Part shown: positions 15,096 through 23,718 of the stretch, one piece after another
Numbering within the stretch: the first letter of the stretch is position 1
Layout: every line of letters starts with the position of its first letter
NCBI GenBank assembly: GCA_024405155.1
Contig: JAKSPC010000015.1
Location: forward strand, 1-44,103
Length of the DNA: 44,103 nt
Reading direction: 5' to 3'
From: Lachnospiraceae bacterium
GTDB lineage: Bacteria; Bacillota; Clostridia; Lachnospirales; Lachnospiraceae
The notes under the pieces: generated by a model
Database searches by the model: none
The model's input: the letters and a program-made list of their open reading frames with translations, nothing else
Told to the model about the DNA's origin: nothing
Translations under genes and position numbers: made by a program

Positions 15096-16013
15096 ATGAA
15101 TTCAGAACAGCTGAGACAATTTAAAGCCATCGCCGAGACCGGAAGCCTTACCAAAGCAGCCGAACAGCTCTATGTAACGCAGCCGGCCCTCAGCATGTCC
15201 CTTTCCAAGCTGGAGGACGAGATCGCAAGACCTCTGTTTACCAGGCAGGGAAAGTCGCTTAAGATCACGGAAAGCGGGATTAAACTTCTGGAGTATGCCA
15301 ACCGTGTGGTGGATACGCTGGACGAGGCACAGCATTACTTTAACATCAACAATCACAACGGAACGATCCGCCTGTACCGGATCGGCGGTACGGCCATTTC
15401 GCTTCTGACGGAAGGATGCTATTTCCTGCCGGATATCCGGCTGGAATCCTCCATTGTGAAAAATGAGGATATCGCCCGGGTGATGTCGTCCGGTTCCGCC
15501 GATATCGTGATCGCCGATGACAGACACGTGGAGAGCGTATTCAACAAGTATACGAAACGCGCGTTCCTGTTCCATCAGATGCTTTTACTTTCCGTACCCA
15601 AGGGGCATCCTTTATCGGAAAGAGACGAGATCTCTGCGGAAGAGCTCCCCACCATAGAGATCGCCGGCCGGAATACGCCGCTTGGTTTCAATTCCTGGAT
15701 CAATGAATTCAAAAAGGAGAACGGCATCGATTTTGAGGAATCCATGCTGTTAAATACCGTCAGCTATTTTACGCACAGAGATCAGCTGCCGGTGCCGTAT
15801 CTGATGGGCAGCTTCGGCATCGGTGTGGAATCCGGAGCCGAGTATTTCTCCAAGAGAAAAAGCATACGGGTACTGGGCAAATACTGTGAGCGGGATATAT
15901 GCGTTTACTGGAGCTCCCGGAATTCCAAAAAGATCAGTCCCGTGATCGATACCATCCGGAATAACGCCGCCGCCATCAATGAAAAAGATCAGGCCATGAA
16001 TTACGGATTCTGA
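15096..16013 (+). CDS. LysR-family transcriptional regulator
   Basis: A 305-residue LysR-type regulator. The N-terminal winged helix-turn-helix (1-65) has the family pattern L-R-Q-F-K-A-I-A-E-T-G-S-L-T-K-A-A followed by V-T-Q-P-A-L-S. The effector domain (about 90-300) is of the periplasmic-binding-protein type. The start at 15096 was chosen over 14994 because the longer frame crosses the previous terminator. The gene lies on the same strand just before a four-gene metabolic unit and is separated from it by its own terminator. Inference: it senses a substrate or product of that unit and acts at the palindrome-containing region 16086-16152. Confidence 0.88.
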   Translation: MNSEQLRQFKAIAETGSLTKAAEQLYVTQPALSMSLSKLEDEIARPLFTRQGKSLKITESGIKLLEYANRVVDTLDEAQHYFNINNHNGTIRLYRIGGTAISLLTEGCYFLPDIRLESSIVKNEDIARVMSSGSADIVIADDRHVESVFNKYTKRAFLFHQMLLLSVPKGHPLSERDEISAEELPTIEIAGRNTPLGFNSWINEFKKENGIDFEESMLLNTVSYFTHRDQLPVPYLMGSFGIGVESGAEYFSKRKSIRVLGKYCERDICVYWSSRNSKKISPVIDTIRNNAAAINEKDQAMNYGF

Positions 16014-16042
16014 CAAAAGAACGCTTCGGCCGGCAATACATG

Positions 16043-16068
16043 AGACTGCAGAAATGCGGTCTTTTTTT
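16043..16068 (+). terminator. Rho-independent terminator after the LysR gene
   Basis: AGACTGCA (16043-16050), a GAAA tetraloop and TGCGGTCT (16055-16062) form an 8-base-pair stem with one G-T pair, followed by a run of T. Confidence 0.9.
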
Positions 16069-16085
16069 GTGTTTTCAAACCGAAC

Positions 16086-16152
16086 ATATAAGTTATATTT
16101 ATGAAAACATAGATTATTGGAATGCATATAGGAATTATTCATCGTATACAAT
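16086..16152 (+). promoter_or_regulatory. Candidate LysR-controlled promoter region
   Basis: ATATAAGTTATAT (16086-16098) is a perfect palindrome about a central G, fitting the AT-rich T-N11-A style of LysR boxes. TACAAT (16147-16152) is a good -10 but no -35-like hexamer sits 17 bases before it, as is usual for activator-dependent LysR targets. ATGAA (16101) and TTCAT (16137) form a second wider dyad. Assignment to the neighbouring LysR is inference. Confidence 0.45.
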
Positions 16153-16188
16153 AGAAGTGAATTATAACCAGAATCGGAGGGCTTACAA

Positions 16189-19020
16189 ATGATCAAAAGT
16201 CTTTTTAATCAGGCAAAGGGAAAAATGCGTGTGGCAGGTGTGGCCAGCGGCAGCGGAAATACCCTGTGGGCGGCGTATGCCATGCAGAAAGAGATGGAAA
16301 AGACGTTTGAGGGATGTCCTTTTGAGATCGTAGGCATCTTTGCGGATTCCGGCGAGGCGAAATGTCTGCAGACGGCATCCGAGCTGGGGATCCCCAGCGC
16401 CTATGTGGATATCCGCAAGTTCTACGAAGAAAAGAACGCTCCTTTAAAGGATAAAAAAGTCAGGGCTCAGTACGACAGGGAAATGGTAAAGGCTCTGGCC
16501 AAATGGGAGCCGGATTTCGTCATGCTTGCCGGATACGTATGGGCAGTGACGGATGTGGTGACCGGCCGCTTCCAGGTCTACGGGGTACACCCCGGAGATC
16601 TTACCTGGCAGAAGGACGGCAAGCGTCTTCTTGCCGGCGCTAACGGCGTAAAGAGTGCTTTCAAATACAACAGACCGGAAGTCAGGGCATCTTCGTACCT
16701 GGCGACCAGCGCCATTGACGGCGGCCCTATTCTGATCACCTCCCCCGGAGTGCCGGTGGATTATACCATGCACGACAACGAGGATGACAGATTCCGTTAC
16801 TATCTGAAGAAAGTCAACGAACAGAGCCGCCTGGTAGGTGCCCGCACCACGCTGGAGATCGCAAACGGCAATTTCCAGATCGGTGACGACGGCTACTACT
16901 ATAAAGGGGAAAAGATCGAAAAAGGCATCAAGTTTGAATCCTGGGAGGAAGACAAGCCAAGGTTCCAGCTGCAGCCGGAAATGATCACCAACCCCAAGTC
17001 CATTGCCGTTCTGGGCGCTTCCAACAAGAAGACCATCGGCAACGCGGCGGTAAGAAACCTGATCGAAGCCGGTTTCAAGGGCGACATCTATGCCATCAAT
17101 ACCCGCGGGGAAGACGTGCTGGGAGCAAAGGGCTACAAGTCCGTTCTCGACGTCCCCGGTGACATCGACATGGCCATGATCTGCGTTCCCTCCCGGGCGG
17201 TGCTTTCCGTGGTGGAAGAGTGCGGAAAGAAGGGTGTCAAAGCGCTGGTGTGCATCGCCGCCGGATTCAAGGAAGTTGGCGGTGAGGGCGTAAAGAACGA
17301 AAAGAAGCTGATAGAGCTGCTTCACAAGTACGGCATGGTGATGACCGGCCCTAACTGCATGGGCGTGATCAATACCGGCAATGACATGAATGCCACCATG
17401 CTGACGGACGTGCCCCGGAAAGGAAATCTTGCCATGCTGACACAGTCCGGTGCGCTGGGCGCTGCTATGGAGGATTTTACCGGGTATTACGGCATCGGAT
17501 TCTCCATCGTAGTCTCTCTGGGCAACCAGGCGGACCTCAACATGTGCGACTTTCTTCCCATCGTGGAGGCGGATCCTAACACCAAGGTGGTGCTGATGTA
17601 CATCGAGGGGATCACGGAGCCCCTTCGTTTCAGAAATATCGTAAGCAAGATGACAAAGCCCGTCATCGTGTTCAAGGCGGGAAAGACCGCGGCGGGAGCC
17701 ACCGCTGCAAGCTCTCACACCGGTTCCATGGCCGGAAACGAGAGAGTGGCACAGGCCCTTATCCATCAGTCCGGCGCCATCGAGTGCGTTTCTCTGGAGG
17801 ACGCCTACCGTCTGGCAGCCACCCTTTCCAAGGTGGACATGATCAAAGGAAAGAGGGTCGGTATCGTTTCCAATACCGGCGGTATCGACATCATCATGGC
17901 GGACGCACTCACCAAGAAGGGATTCCAGCTTCCCCAGATGCCGAAAAAGTGCGTGGAGTACTTAAAGCCTCAGCTCTTTGCGGAAGCTGCCGTGAGGAAC
18001 CCCATCGACATCGTGGCGGCGGCGACGCCGGAGCAGTACAAAGTGGTGGCGGAAGTCATGACCACCTGCGGCACCTATGACGCAGTGCTCTTTATCGTGG
18101 TACCGGCAGCCACCGTGGAATCCGACGATATTGCAAGAGCAATGGTGGAACCGGCACAGAAGTCCGAGATCCCCGTTCTTTCCTGTTTCTACGGTCCCTA
18201 CATTGCGGGCAAGGGCGCGCAGGTGATGAAGGAGAACAACATCCCCACCTACGAGTATCCGGAAAAGATGGCGGATATGCTGTCCTACATGGTGAAGGAG
18301 CCGACCCCGAAGTATAAGGGAAAGATGCCGAAGTATAAAGAAAAGGAAAGAAAAGCCGCGCAGGCGGTGATCGCCGCATCCGAGAGCGGCAAGTATCTTT
18401 CCGTAAAGGATTGCGAGACCGTGCTTTGCGGTTATTGCATTCCCATCGCTCGTTCCGGCTACATGAAGTGTGAAGGCTGTGCCGACAGGGTGGAGCTTAC
18501 CTTCCCGGTGGCCGCAAAGATCGATCATCCCGATATCGTGCACAAGGCCGACGTGGGCGGCGTGGTGCTGGGCATCAAGAGCAAAGAGGAACTTAAGAAA
18601 CTTTATCAGGAGTGGGAGAAGAAGTTCCCCGGCCTTAACGGCATTTTCCTTCAGGAAATGGTGAACGGCAAAGTGGAACTGATCATCGGAAGCACTTTCG
18701 ATCCCACCCTTGGTCATGCCGTGCTCTGCGGCATGGGCGGGACGCTGGTGGAACTGATGAATGATACCAGCGTAGGCCACGTGCCCGTATCTCCGGACAC
18801 GGCGGCAGAGATGGTGGAGAAGCTGCATTACTATCCGGTGCTGAAAGGATACCGCGGCGCAAAGGGCGTGGATATCAAAAGATACGAGGAACTGATCCTC
18901 AGAGTGGATCAGATGCTTCGGGACAACCCGGAGATAAAGGAACTGGACATCAATCCGCTGCTTTTCGATAACGAAAGGAACGATTTCGTGGCAGTGGATT
19001 TCAGGATCAAGAAAAGATAA
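16189..19020 (+). CDS. PurN-like formyltransferase domain fused to ADP-forming acyl-CoA synthetase
   Basis: A 943-residue multidomain enzyme. Residues 10-235 resemble glycinamide-ribonucleotide/formyl-THF transferases (ASGSGNTLWAA, LAGYVW, then V-H-P-G-D-L and A-I-D-G-G-P-I-L). The catalytic Asn that normally precedes the His is replaced (Y-G-V-H instead of N-x-H), while His and Asp persist. From 264 comes a CoA-binding Rossmann domain (P-K-S-I-A-V-L-G-A-S), then the succinyl-CoA-synthetase-like region with the phospho-His motif S-S-H510-T-G-S, and a C-terminal ATP-grasp domain (about 720-943). The synthetase part should interconvert acyl-CoA + ADP + Pi with acid + CoA + ATP. GGAGG precedes the ATG. 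The acyl substrate and the role of the N-terminal domain are unknown. Confidence 0.83.
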   Translation: MIKSLFNQAKGKMRVAGVASGSGNTLWAAYAMQKEMEKTFEGCPFEIVGIFADSGEAKCLQTASELGIPSAYVDIRKFYEEKNAPLKDKKVRAQYDREMVKALAKWEPDFVMLAGYVWAVTDVVTGRFQVYGVHPGDLTWQKDGKRLLAGANGVKSAFKYNRPEVRASSYLATSAIDGGPILITSPGVPVDYTMHDNEDDRFRYYLKKVNEQSRLVGARTTLEIANGNFQIGDDGYYYKGEKIEKGIKFESWEEDKPRFQLQPEMITNPKSIAVLGASNKKTIGNAAVRNLIEAGFKGDIYAINTRGEDVLGAKGYKSVLDVPGDIDMAMICVPSRAVLSVVEECGKKGVKALVCIAAGFKEVGGEGVKNEKKLIELLHKYGMVMTGPNCMGVINTGNDMNATMLTDVPRKGNLAMLTQSGALGAAMEDFTGYYGIGFSIVVSLGNQADLNMCDFLPIVEADPNTKVVLMYIEGITEPLRFRNIVSKMTKPVIVFKAGKTAAGATAASSHTGSMAGNERVAQALIHQSGAIECVSLEDAYRLAATLSKVDMIKGKRVGIVSNTGGIDIIMADALTKKGFQLPQMPKKCVEYLKPQLFAEAAVRNPIDIVAAATPEQYKVVAEVMTTCGTYDAVLFIVVPAATVESDDIARAMVEPAQKSEIPVLSCFYGPYIAGKGAQVMKENNIPTYEYPEKMADMLSYMVKEPTPKYKGKMPKYKEKERKAAQAVIAASESGKYLSVKDCETVLCGYCIPIARSGYMKCEGCADRVELTFPVAAKIDHPDIVHKADVGGVVLGIKSKEELKKLYQEWEKKFPGLNGIFLQEMVNGKVELIIGSTFDPTLGHAVLCGMGGTLVELMNDTSVGHVPVSPDTAAEMVEKLHYYPVLKGYRGAKGVDIKRYEELILRVDQMLRDNPEIKELDINPLLFDNERNDFVAVDFRIKKR

Positions 19021-19038
19021 GGAACAGGAGGAGAAGTT

Positions 19039-20244
19039 ATGGAGTACAAGTTCAACAGAAGGATCTCCGGCGTAAAGCCTTCACCGATCCGTGAGATCAT
19101 CAAGATGGTCATCGCGAATCCCACCATCATTCCGCTTTCTACGGGAAACCCTTCTATGGAATCCATCCCGGTGGAGCAGATCCACGAGATCTCCGATGAG
19201 ATCTTTAAGACCCGGGGCGGGCAGGCGCTCAACTACGGCGCAACCGAAGGTTACATTCCGCTGATCGAGACCACAAAGAAGAGACTGAAAGACGCCTACG
19301 GCATCGGCAGAGATTTTGATGACGTGATCATCACCACCGGCGGGCAGCAGGGCCTGTATCTTCCGCCGAGCGTTCTGTGCAACGAAGGCGACACCGTGAT
19401 CGTGGAGAGCCCCACTTTCGTTTCCGGCATCATCGCCATGAAAGAGAACGGCTGCCACGTGGTAGGCGTGGAGATGGACGATGAAGGCATCAGGATCGAC
19501 GGCCTTCTGGATGCCATCAAAAATAACGATAATGTAAAGATGCTGTATCTTATCCCCACGTTCCAGAACCCCAAAGGAACGACCATGAGCCTTGCACGCA
19601 GAAAAGAAGTTTACGATATCTGCGTGAAGAACAACATCATCATCCTGGAGGACAATCCTTACGCCGAGCTTCGTTTTGACGGCGAAGAAGTGCCGCCCAT
19701 CAAGTCTTTCGACGAAGAAGGCATCGTCATTTACAACGGTTCCTACTCCAAGGTGCTTTCTGCCGGCATGAGACTGGGATTCACCTGTGCGCCGAAGCCG
19801 ATCATGCAGAAGCTGATCATCGGAAAGCAGGGCGCGGACTGTCATTCCAATCTGTTCTTCCAGATGGTCACCGACGAGTTCTTCAAGAAGTACGGCTGGG
19901 ACAACCACGTGAAGCTTATCCGTGAAGTCTGCGAGCACAAGGCAAAGTTCATGCTTTCCTGCCTGGACAAATACATGGATAAGAGAGTCACCTGGACAAA
20001 GCCCCAGGGCGGCCTTTTCCTGTGGTGCACCCTTCCCGACGGACTGGACGGCTATGATTTCTCCAAGTTTGCCTGCGAAAAGGGCGTGGCTGTGGTCCCC
20101 GGATGCTGCTTTATGGTGGATGACGACGCCATCTGCTCTGCATTCCGTCTGAACTATTCTACTCCCAGCGACGAGAACATCGAAAAGGGCGTGAAGATCC
20201 TGGCAGCAGCGGCAGCGGAATACATCGATTCCCATACAAAGTGA
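19039..20244 (+). CDS. PLP-dependent aminotransferase, class I/II
   Basis: A 401-residue fold-type I aminotransferase close in pattern to the 2-aminoadipate/aromatic (LysN, MocR catalytic domain) group. It shows the N-terminal S-T-G-N-P, L-N-Y-G-A-T-E-G-Y, I-T-T-G-G-Q-Q-G-L, the P-T-F-Q-N-P-K-G segment with the cofactor-contacting Asn, and the Schiff-base lysine K238 in N-G-S-Y-S-K-V-L, with R-L-G-F after it. It should convert an amino acid to its 2-oxo acid or the reverse. AGGAGGAG lies just upstream, and the gene is 18 bases after the acyl-CoA synthetase fusion. Substrate is not determinable; context suggests it feeds or drains the homocitrate-synthase-like enzyme encoded next. Confidence 0.88.
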   Translation: MEYKFNRRISGVKPSPIREIIKMVIANPTIIPLSTGNPSMESIPVEQIHEISDEIFKTRGGQALNYGATEGYIPLIETTKKRLKDAYGIGRDFDDVIITTGGQQGLYLPPSVLCNEGDTVIVESPTFVSGIIAMKENGCHVVGVEMDDEGIRIDGLLDAIKNNDNVKMLYLIPTFQNPKGTTMSLARRKEVYDICVKNNIIILEDNPYAELRFDGEEVPPIKSFDEEGIVIYNGSYSKVLSAGMRLGFTCAPKPIMQKLIIGKQGADCHSNLFFQMVTDEFFKKYGWDNHVKLIREVCEHKAKFMLSCLDKYMDKRVTWTKPQGGLFLWCTLPDGLDGYDFSKFACEKGVAVVPGCCFMVDDDAICSAFRLNYSTPSDENIEKGVKILAAAAAEYIDSHTK

Positions 20245-20262
20245 TCTTTGGAGGTAAATAAA

Positions 20263-21495
20263 ATGAGTTACAACTTTAAGGTAGACGGCAAGTGGTGGGT
20301 CAGCGAAGCCAACTTCGCGGACGAAGTGACAAAGGACTTCCATTTCCCGGAGAAGATCGAGATCCTGGATACCACCCTTCGTGACGGTGAGCAGGAGATC
20401 GGCATCATCTTCACAAAAGAGGAGAAAGTGGCTATCGCAAAGAAGCTGGATGCGGCCGGCGTGCAGAGGATCGAGGCAGGCTGCCCCGCCACCAGTGACG
20501 AGGACGCTGCAGCCATCAAGGCGATCTGCGATCTGGGCCTCAAGGCAGACATCTACTGCTTTGTCCGCGGCGTGCTTTCCGATATGGATCTGGCAAAGTC
20601 CTGCGGTGTTGACGGTGTCATCATGGAGATCCCCGGGAGCCCCCAGATGCTGGGCGGCGGCATGAAGTGGGGCGTGGAGAAGGCTGTGAATTCCGCCATC
20701 GAGGCCACCAGGCATGCAAAAGAGCTGGGACTTAAGATCACTTATTTCCCCTCCGACGGTTCCCGTGCCAACATCGATTTCCTCTGCGACATGCTGAATG
20801 CGGTCCTGGATGGCGGCGGATACTTTGATTCCGTAGCTCTCGTGGATACCTTCGGTGCTTTCTCACCCGAGGGCGCAGCCTACATGACAAGAGAAATCTT
20901 AAAGAGAGTGGGCAAGCCCGTAGAGGCACATTTCCACGAGGATTTCGGTCTTTCCGTGGCAACCACCATCGAGGCATTGAAGGCCGGCGCCTCCGTTGCT
21001 CACGTTACCGTAAACGGTATCGGTGAGAGAGCAGGCAGCTGCCCCATCGAGCCCCTGGTAATGAGCCTTCAGTGTCTGTACGGACAGGATACCGGCATCA
21101 AGTACGATCAGCTGATCCCGCTGGCAAAGCTGGTGGCAGAGCTTTCCGGAAAGCCCATCCCGCCCACAAAGGCCATCGTAGGAGACCGTCTGTTCGGATG
21201 GTCCACCGGTCTTCCCGTAGGCTACTACAGAAAGTCCAAGGACGTGAACCCGCTTATCATGATGCCGTATCATTTCACCATGACCGGCCAGCATGAGCCC
21301 TACATCTACATGGACAAGAAATCCGGCGGTGCCAACGTGGAGTTCTGGAACGAGAGACTGGGCCTTAAGGCTATCGAGGACAAGGATCTGGTAAAGGCTC
21401 TCTTAAAGAAGATCAAGGAACTTTCCATCGAAAAGAAGGCAGTCATCACCGACGAGGAATATCTGGCGTTCTACAACGAGATGTTCGGTGAATAA
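20263..21495 (+). CDS. Homocitrate/isopropylmalate synthase-like DRE-TIM metallolyase
   Basis: This 410-residue TIM-barrel enzyme belongs to the Claisen-condensation-like branch of the HMG-CoA lyase superfamily. It has L-D-T-T-L-R40-D41-G-E-Q, the metal-binding H223-F-H225-E-D, and N-G-I-G-E-R-A-G-S in place of the usual E-R-A-G-N. Members condense acetyl-CoA with a 2-oxo acid (homocitrate, citramalate, isopropylmalate, Re-citrate synthases), or run the lyase direction. There is no LeuA-type regulatory domain; the last 80 residues are a helical tail. GGAGGT lies 9 bases before the ATG at 20263, favoured over an earlier in-frame ATG. Its pairing with an aminotransferase and acyl-CoA synthetase hints at a dedicated 2-oxo-acid pathway. 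Confidence 0.82.
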   Translation: MSYNFKVDGKWWVSEANFADEVTKDFHFPEKIEILDTTLRDGEQEIGIIFTKEEKVAIAKKLDAAGVQRIEAGCPATSDEDAAAIKAICDLGLKADIYCFVRGVLSDMDLAKSCGVDGVIMEIPGSPQMLGGGMKWGVEKAVNSAIEATRHAKELGLKITYFPSDGSRANIDFLCDMLNAVLDGGGYFDSVALVDTFGAFSPEGAAYMTREILKRVGKPVEAHFHEDFGLSVATTIEALKAGASVAHVTVNGIGERAGSCPIEPLVMSLQCLYGQDTGIKYDQLIPLAKLVAELSGKPIPPTKAIVGDRLFGWSTGLPVGYYRKSKDVNPLIMMPYHFTMTGQHEPYIYMDKKSGGANVEFWNERLGLKAIEDKDLVKALLKKIKELSIEKKAVITDEEYLAFYNEMFGE

Positions 21496-21554
21496 GTATT
21501 TATTGGCATTGTGCCATAAATATAAATCCCCAAAAATAATATAGGAGGTATGTT

Positions 21555-22925
21555 ATGGGTAACAACGAAACAAAAGAGCCCAAGAAGCGTGAGCAGTGGT
21601 CTTCCAGCTTAGGTTTCATCCTGGCGACTGCAGGTTCTGCTGTTGGTCTCGGCAACATCATGAAGTTCCCCTGGATGACAGGTAAGAACGGTGGTGCGGC
21701 ATTCCTTTTCACCTACATCATCATCATGCTGATCGTAGGCGTAGGTATGCTTCTTTGCGATTTCCTTCTTGGACGTAAGGGAAAAGCTAACGCAGTGGCA
21801 ACTTACACGAAGCTGTTCGGCGCAAAGTTCAAGTGGATGGGATATCTGGGAATCTTCTCAGCACTCCTTGCACTTTCCTACTACGCTGTATTCGGCGGCT
21901 GGATGATCCACTACATCATCAATTCCTTCGGCACTCTGGCCAACATCAACCCCGATGCCGTTGGTGATTTCTTCGGCGCGACCGTAAGCGGGACCGTTGT
22001 TCCCCTTATCGAGTCTGCCATCTTCCTTGCCGTTACCGCTGTGATCGTTGTCGGCGGTGTTAAGGGAGGAATCGAGAAAGCCAACAAGATCATGATGCCC
22101 GCTCTGATCGTGATCCTTCTGATCCTCATCGTAAGAGCTCTGACTCTTCCGGGTGCAGGCGCAGGTATCTCTTACTACTTAAAGCCCGACTTCTCACTGA
22201 TCACCTTCCCCGTGATCGCGGCTGCAGTAGGACAGTGCTTCTTCTCACTGAACATCGGTACCACCGGTATGGTCAACTACGGTTCCTACTTAAGTGATCA
22301 CGAGGATGTGTTCAAGTCCACTTCCAAGATCGCTTTCACGGACTTCGCAGTTGCATTCCTGGCAGGCCTTATCATCATCCCGTCAGCATTCGCATTCAAC
22401 ATCGACGTAGGATCAGGCCCCGCACTTCTGTTCGTCACCATGCCCTCACTGTTCGCACAGCTTCCGGCAGGCGGACTGTTCTGCTTCCTGTTCTTCGTAC
22501 TCCTTCTCTTTGCTTCTCTGACTTCATCCATCTCTATCCTGGAGATTTACGTTCCTTACGCAGTAGAGAGCTTCAAGGGAATGAGCCGTAAGAAGGCATC
22601 CATCATCGGTGCCGTTGCCTGCTGGATCGCCGGTATCCCGGTTTCCTACAGCTTCGGTATCTGGGGCGACGTCCGTATCTTCGGTATGGACATCTTCACG
22701 TGCTATGATAACTTCATCTGCATCATCGCTTACCCCCTGATCTCCCTGGTAACGGCTATCCTCGTTGGCTGGGTATGGGGCAAGGACAATGCTCTTGGTG
22801 CTATCACCAACAACGGCGAACTGGAGACCAAGTGGTATCACAAGCTCTGGTTCTTCCTTGTGAAGTACATCTGCCCGATCTTCCTTCTCCTGGTAGTTCT
22901 TACCGGATTCGGAATCATCAAATAA
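21555..22925 (+). CDS. NSS-family sodium-dependent amino acid symporter
   Basis: A 456-residue membrane protein with about 11 helices and the neurotransmitter:sodium symporter signature in TM1 (L-A-T-A-G-S-A-V-G-L-G-N-I-M-K-F-P-W), which forms the sodium and substrate sites, and the partly unwound TM6 region later. Bacterial members (Tyt1, MhsT, LeuT) carry hydrophobic or aromatic amino acids. AGGAGG precedes the ATG. It closes the four-gene unit and is followed by a strong terminator, so it likely imports the amino acid acted on by the aminotransferase. A bulged hairpin (TTTATTGGC/GCCATAAA, about 21500-21525) sits in the gap before it and may trim expression or stabilise the message. Confidence 0.88.
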   Translation: MGNNETKEPKKREQWSSSLGFILATAGSAVGLGNIMKFPWMTGKNGGAAFLFTYIIIMLIVGVGMLLCDFLLGRKGKANAVATYTKLFGAKFKWMGYLGIFSALLALSYYAVFGGWMIHYIINSFGTLANINPDAVGDFFGATVSGTVVPLIESAIFLAVTAVIVVGGVKGGIEKANKIMMPALIVILLILIVRALTLPGAGAGISYYLKPDFSLITFPVIAAAVGQCFFSLNIGTTGMVNYGSYLSDHEDVFKSTSKIAFTDFAVAFLAGLIIIPSAFAFNIDVGSGPALLFVTMPSLFAQLPAGGLFCFLFFVLLLFASLTSSISILEIYVPYAVESFKGMSRKKASIIGAVACWIAGIPVSYSFGIWGDVRIFGMDIFTCYDNFICIIAYPLISLVTAILVGWVWGKDNALGAITNNGELETKWYHKLWFFLVKYICPIFLLLVVLTGFGIIK

Positions 22926-22946
22926 CTGTTGCAAACAGTTAAAAAT

Positions 22947-23002
22947 GCTGCAGCATGCTTTTGGCCGGTACCCCCTGACCAACTGCCATGCTGCAGCTTT
23001 TT
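22947..23002 (+). terminator. Rho-independent terminator of the LysR-linked operon
   Basis: GCTGCAGCATG (22947-22957) pairs with CATGCTGCAGC (22987-22997), an 11-base-pair stem with a 29-base loop, then TTTTT. Each arm is itself partly palindromic (GCTGCAGC). It ends 18 bases before the folA start. Confidence 0.8.
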
Positions 23003-23019
23003 GAAAGTGAGTAAAACAT

Positions 23020-23517
23020 ATGCTTGGACTGATCGTGGCACGTTCGAAAAACAACGTGATCGGAAGAAACGGAAAGACTCCGTGGAAAATAAAGGGAGAA
23101 CTGAGCCAGCTGAGGGATCTCACCATGGGAAACGTGATCATCATGGGGCGCAGATCCTATGAAGAGATCGGCCATCCGTTAAAGGGACGGACCAATATCG
23201 TGGTTTCCAATACGAAGGAATTTACGGGAGAAGATCTGATCACTGTGCATTCTCTGACGGAAGCTTTAAAACTGGCCGGTGACAGGGATGCTTTCGTTAC
23301 AGGCGGCGTACGGATGTTTGAAGAGGCGATCCCCATGGTGGATAAGATGTACATTACGGAGATCGACCTTACGGTGGAAGACGGAGACGCGTTCTTCCCG
23401 GCCTTTGATCCGGAAGACTTTGACCTTACGGTCGGAGAGACCGCAGGAGATGAGATACGTTATACCAGGACCTGCTACACAAGAAAAAAACGCGGAAAAG
23501 AAAAATTCCATCCGTAA
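23020..23517 (+). CDS. folA: Dihydrofolate reductase
   Basis: A 165-residue DHFR that reduces dihydrofolate with NADPH. Family marks are I-G-R-N-G-K-T-P-W (14-22), the active-site acid Glu27 in the position where E. coli has Asp27, I-I-M-G-R-R-S-Y-E-E-I-G-H (40-52), and V-T-G-G-V-R-M-F-E-E-A for the second NADPH contact, with Phe where Tyr is usual. The ribosome site is weak (GAAAGTGAG). The last codons (G-K-E-K-F-H-P) lie inside the first of three tandem repeat units that run towards uvrB, so the C-terminal tail may have been reshaped by that repeat. No thyA is in the window. Confidence 0.9.
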   Translation: MLGLIVARSKNNVIGRNGKTPWKIKGELSQLRDLTMGNVIIMGRRSYEEIGHPLKGRTNIVVSNTKEFTGEDLITVHSLTEALKLAGDRDAFVTGGVRMFEEAIPMVDKMYITEIDLTVEDGDAFFPAFDPEDFDLTVGETAGDEIRYTRTCYTRKKRGKEKFHP

Positions 23518-23705
23518 GCCAGTTTTTCGGCCTTCCGGGGGAACAAACGCAGTGACACGGCAACTGCGGAAAAGAAAAATTCCATCCGAAAGCCTTGTTT
23601 TCGGCCTTTCGGTTGAAAATCCGGCATCGTGAAAAAATCTGTACCGAAAAAATTCCATCCGTAAGCCCGTTTTTTGAGCAATCGGATGGAAAAAAATTTT
23701 TTGGC
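23500..23705. repeat. Three tandem 73-74 bp units, stacked terminators for uvrB
   Basis: GAAAAATTCCATCCG starts units at 23500, 23574 and about 23647. Each unit also holds a hairpin such as CCGAAAGCC/GGCCTTTCGG in unit 2, and TTCCATCCG/CGGATGGAA in unit 3. Read on the minus strand, each hairpin is followed by AATTTTTC, that is three rho-independent-like terminators in series downstream of uvrB. Unit 1 overlaps the folA stop. Confidence 0.7.
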
Positions 23706-23718
23706 AATTTTTGAGGAA

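Noticed and set aside
16444-17766. 440-codon minus-strand frame opposite the acyl-CoA synthetase fusion
   Set aside because: No motif, no start signals, and complete overlap with a strong plus-strand gene.
19081-20715. Long minus-strand open frame (544 codons) opposite the aminotransferase and homocitrate-synthase-like genes
   Set aside because: It lies across two well-supported enzymes, shows His/Val/Leu-rich composition typical of antisense frames in GC-rich codon usage, and has no ribosome site or recognisable motif.
23500-23705. CRISPR-like array
   Set aside because: Only three units, each mostly repeated along its whole length, with no constant-repeat/variable-spacer pattern and no cas genes.
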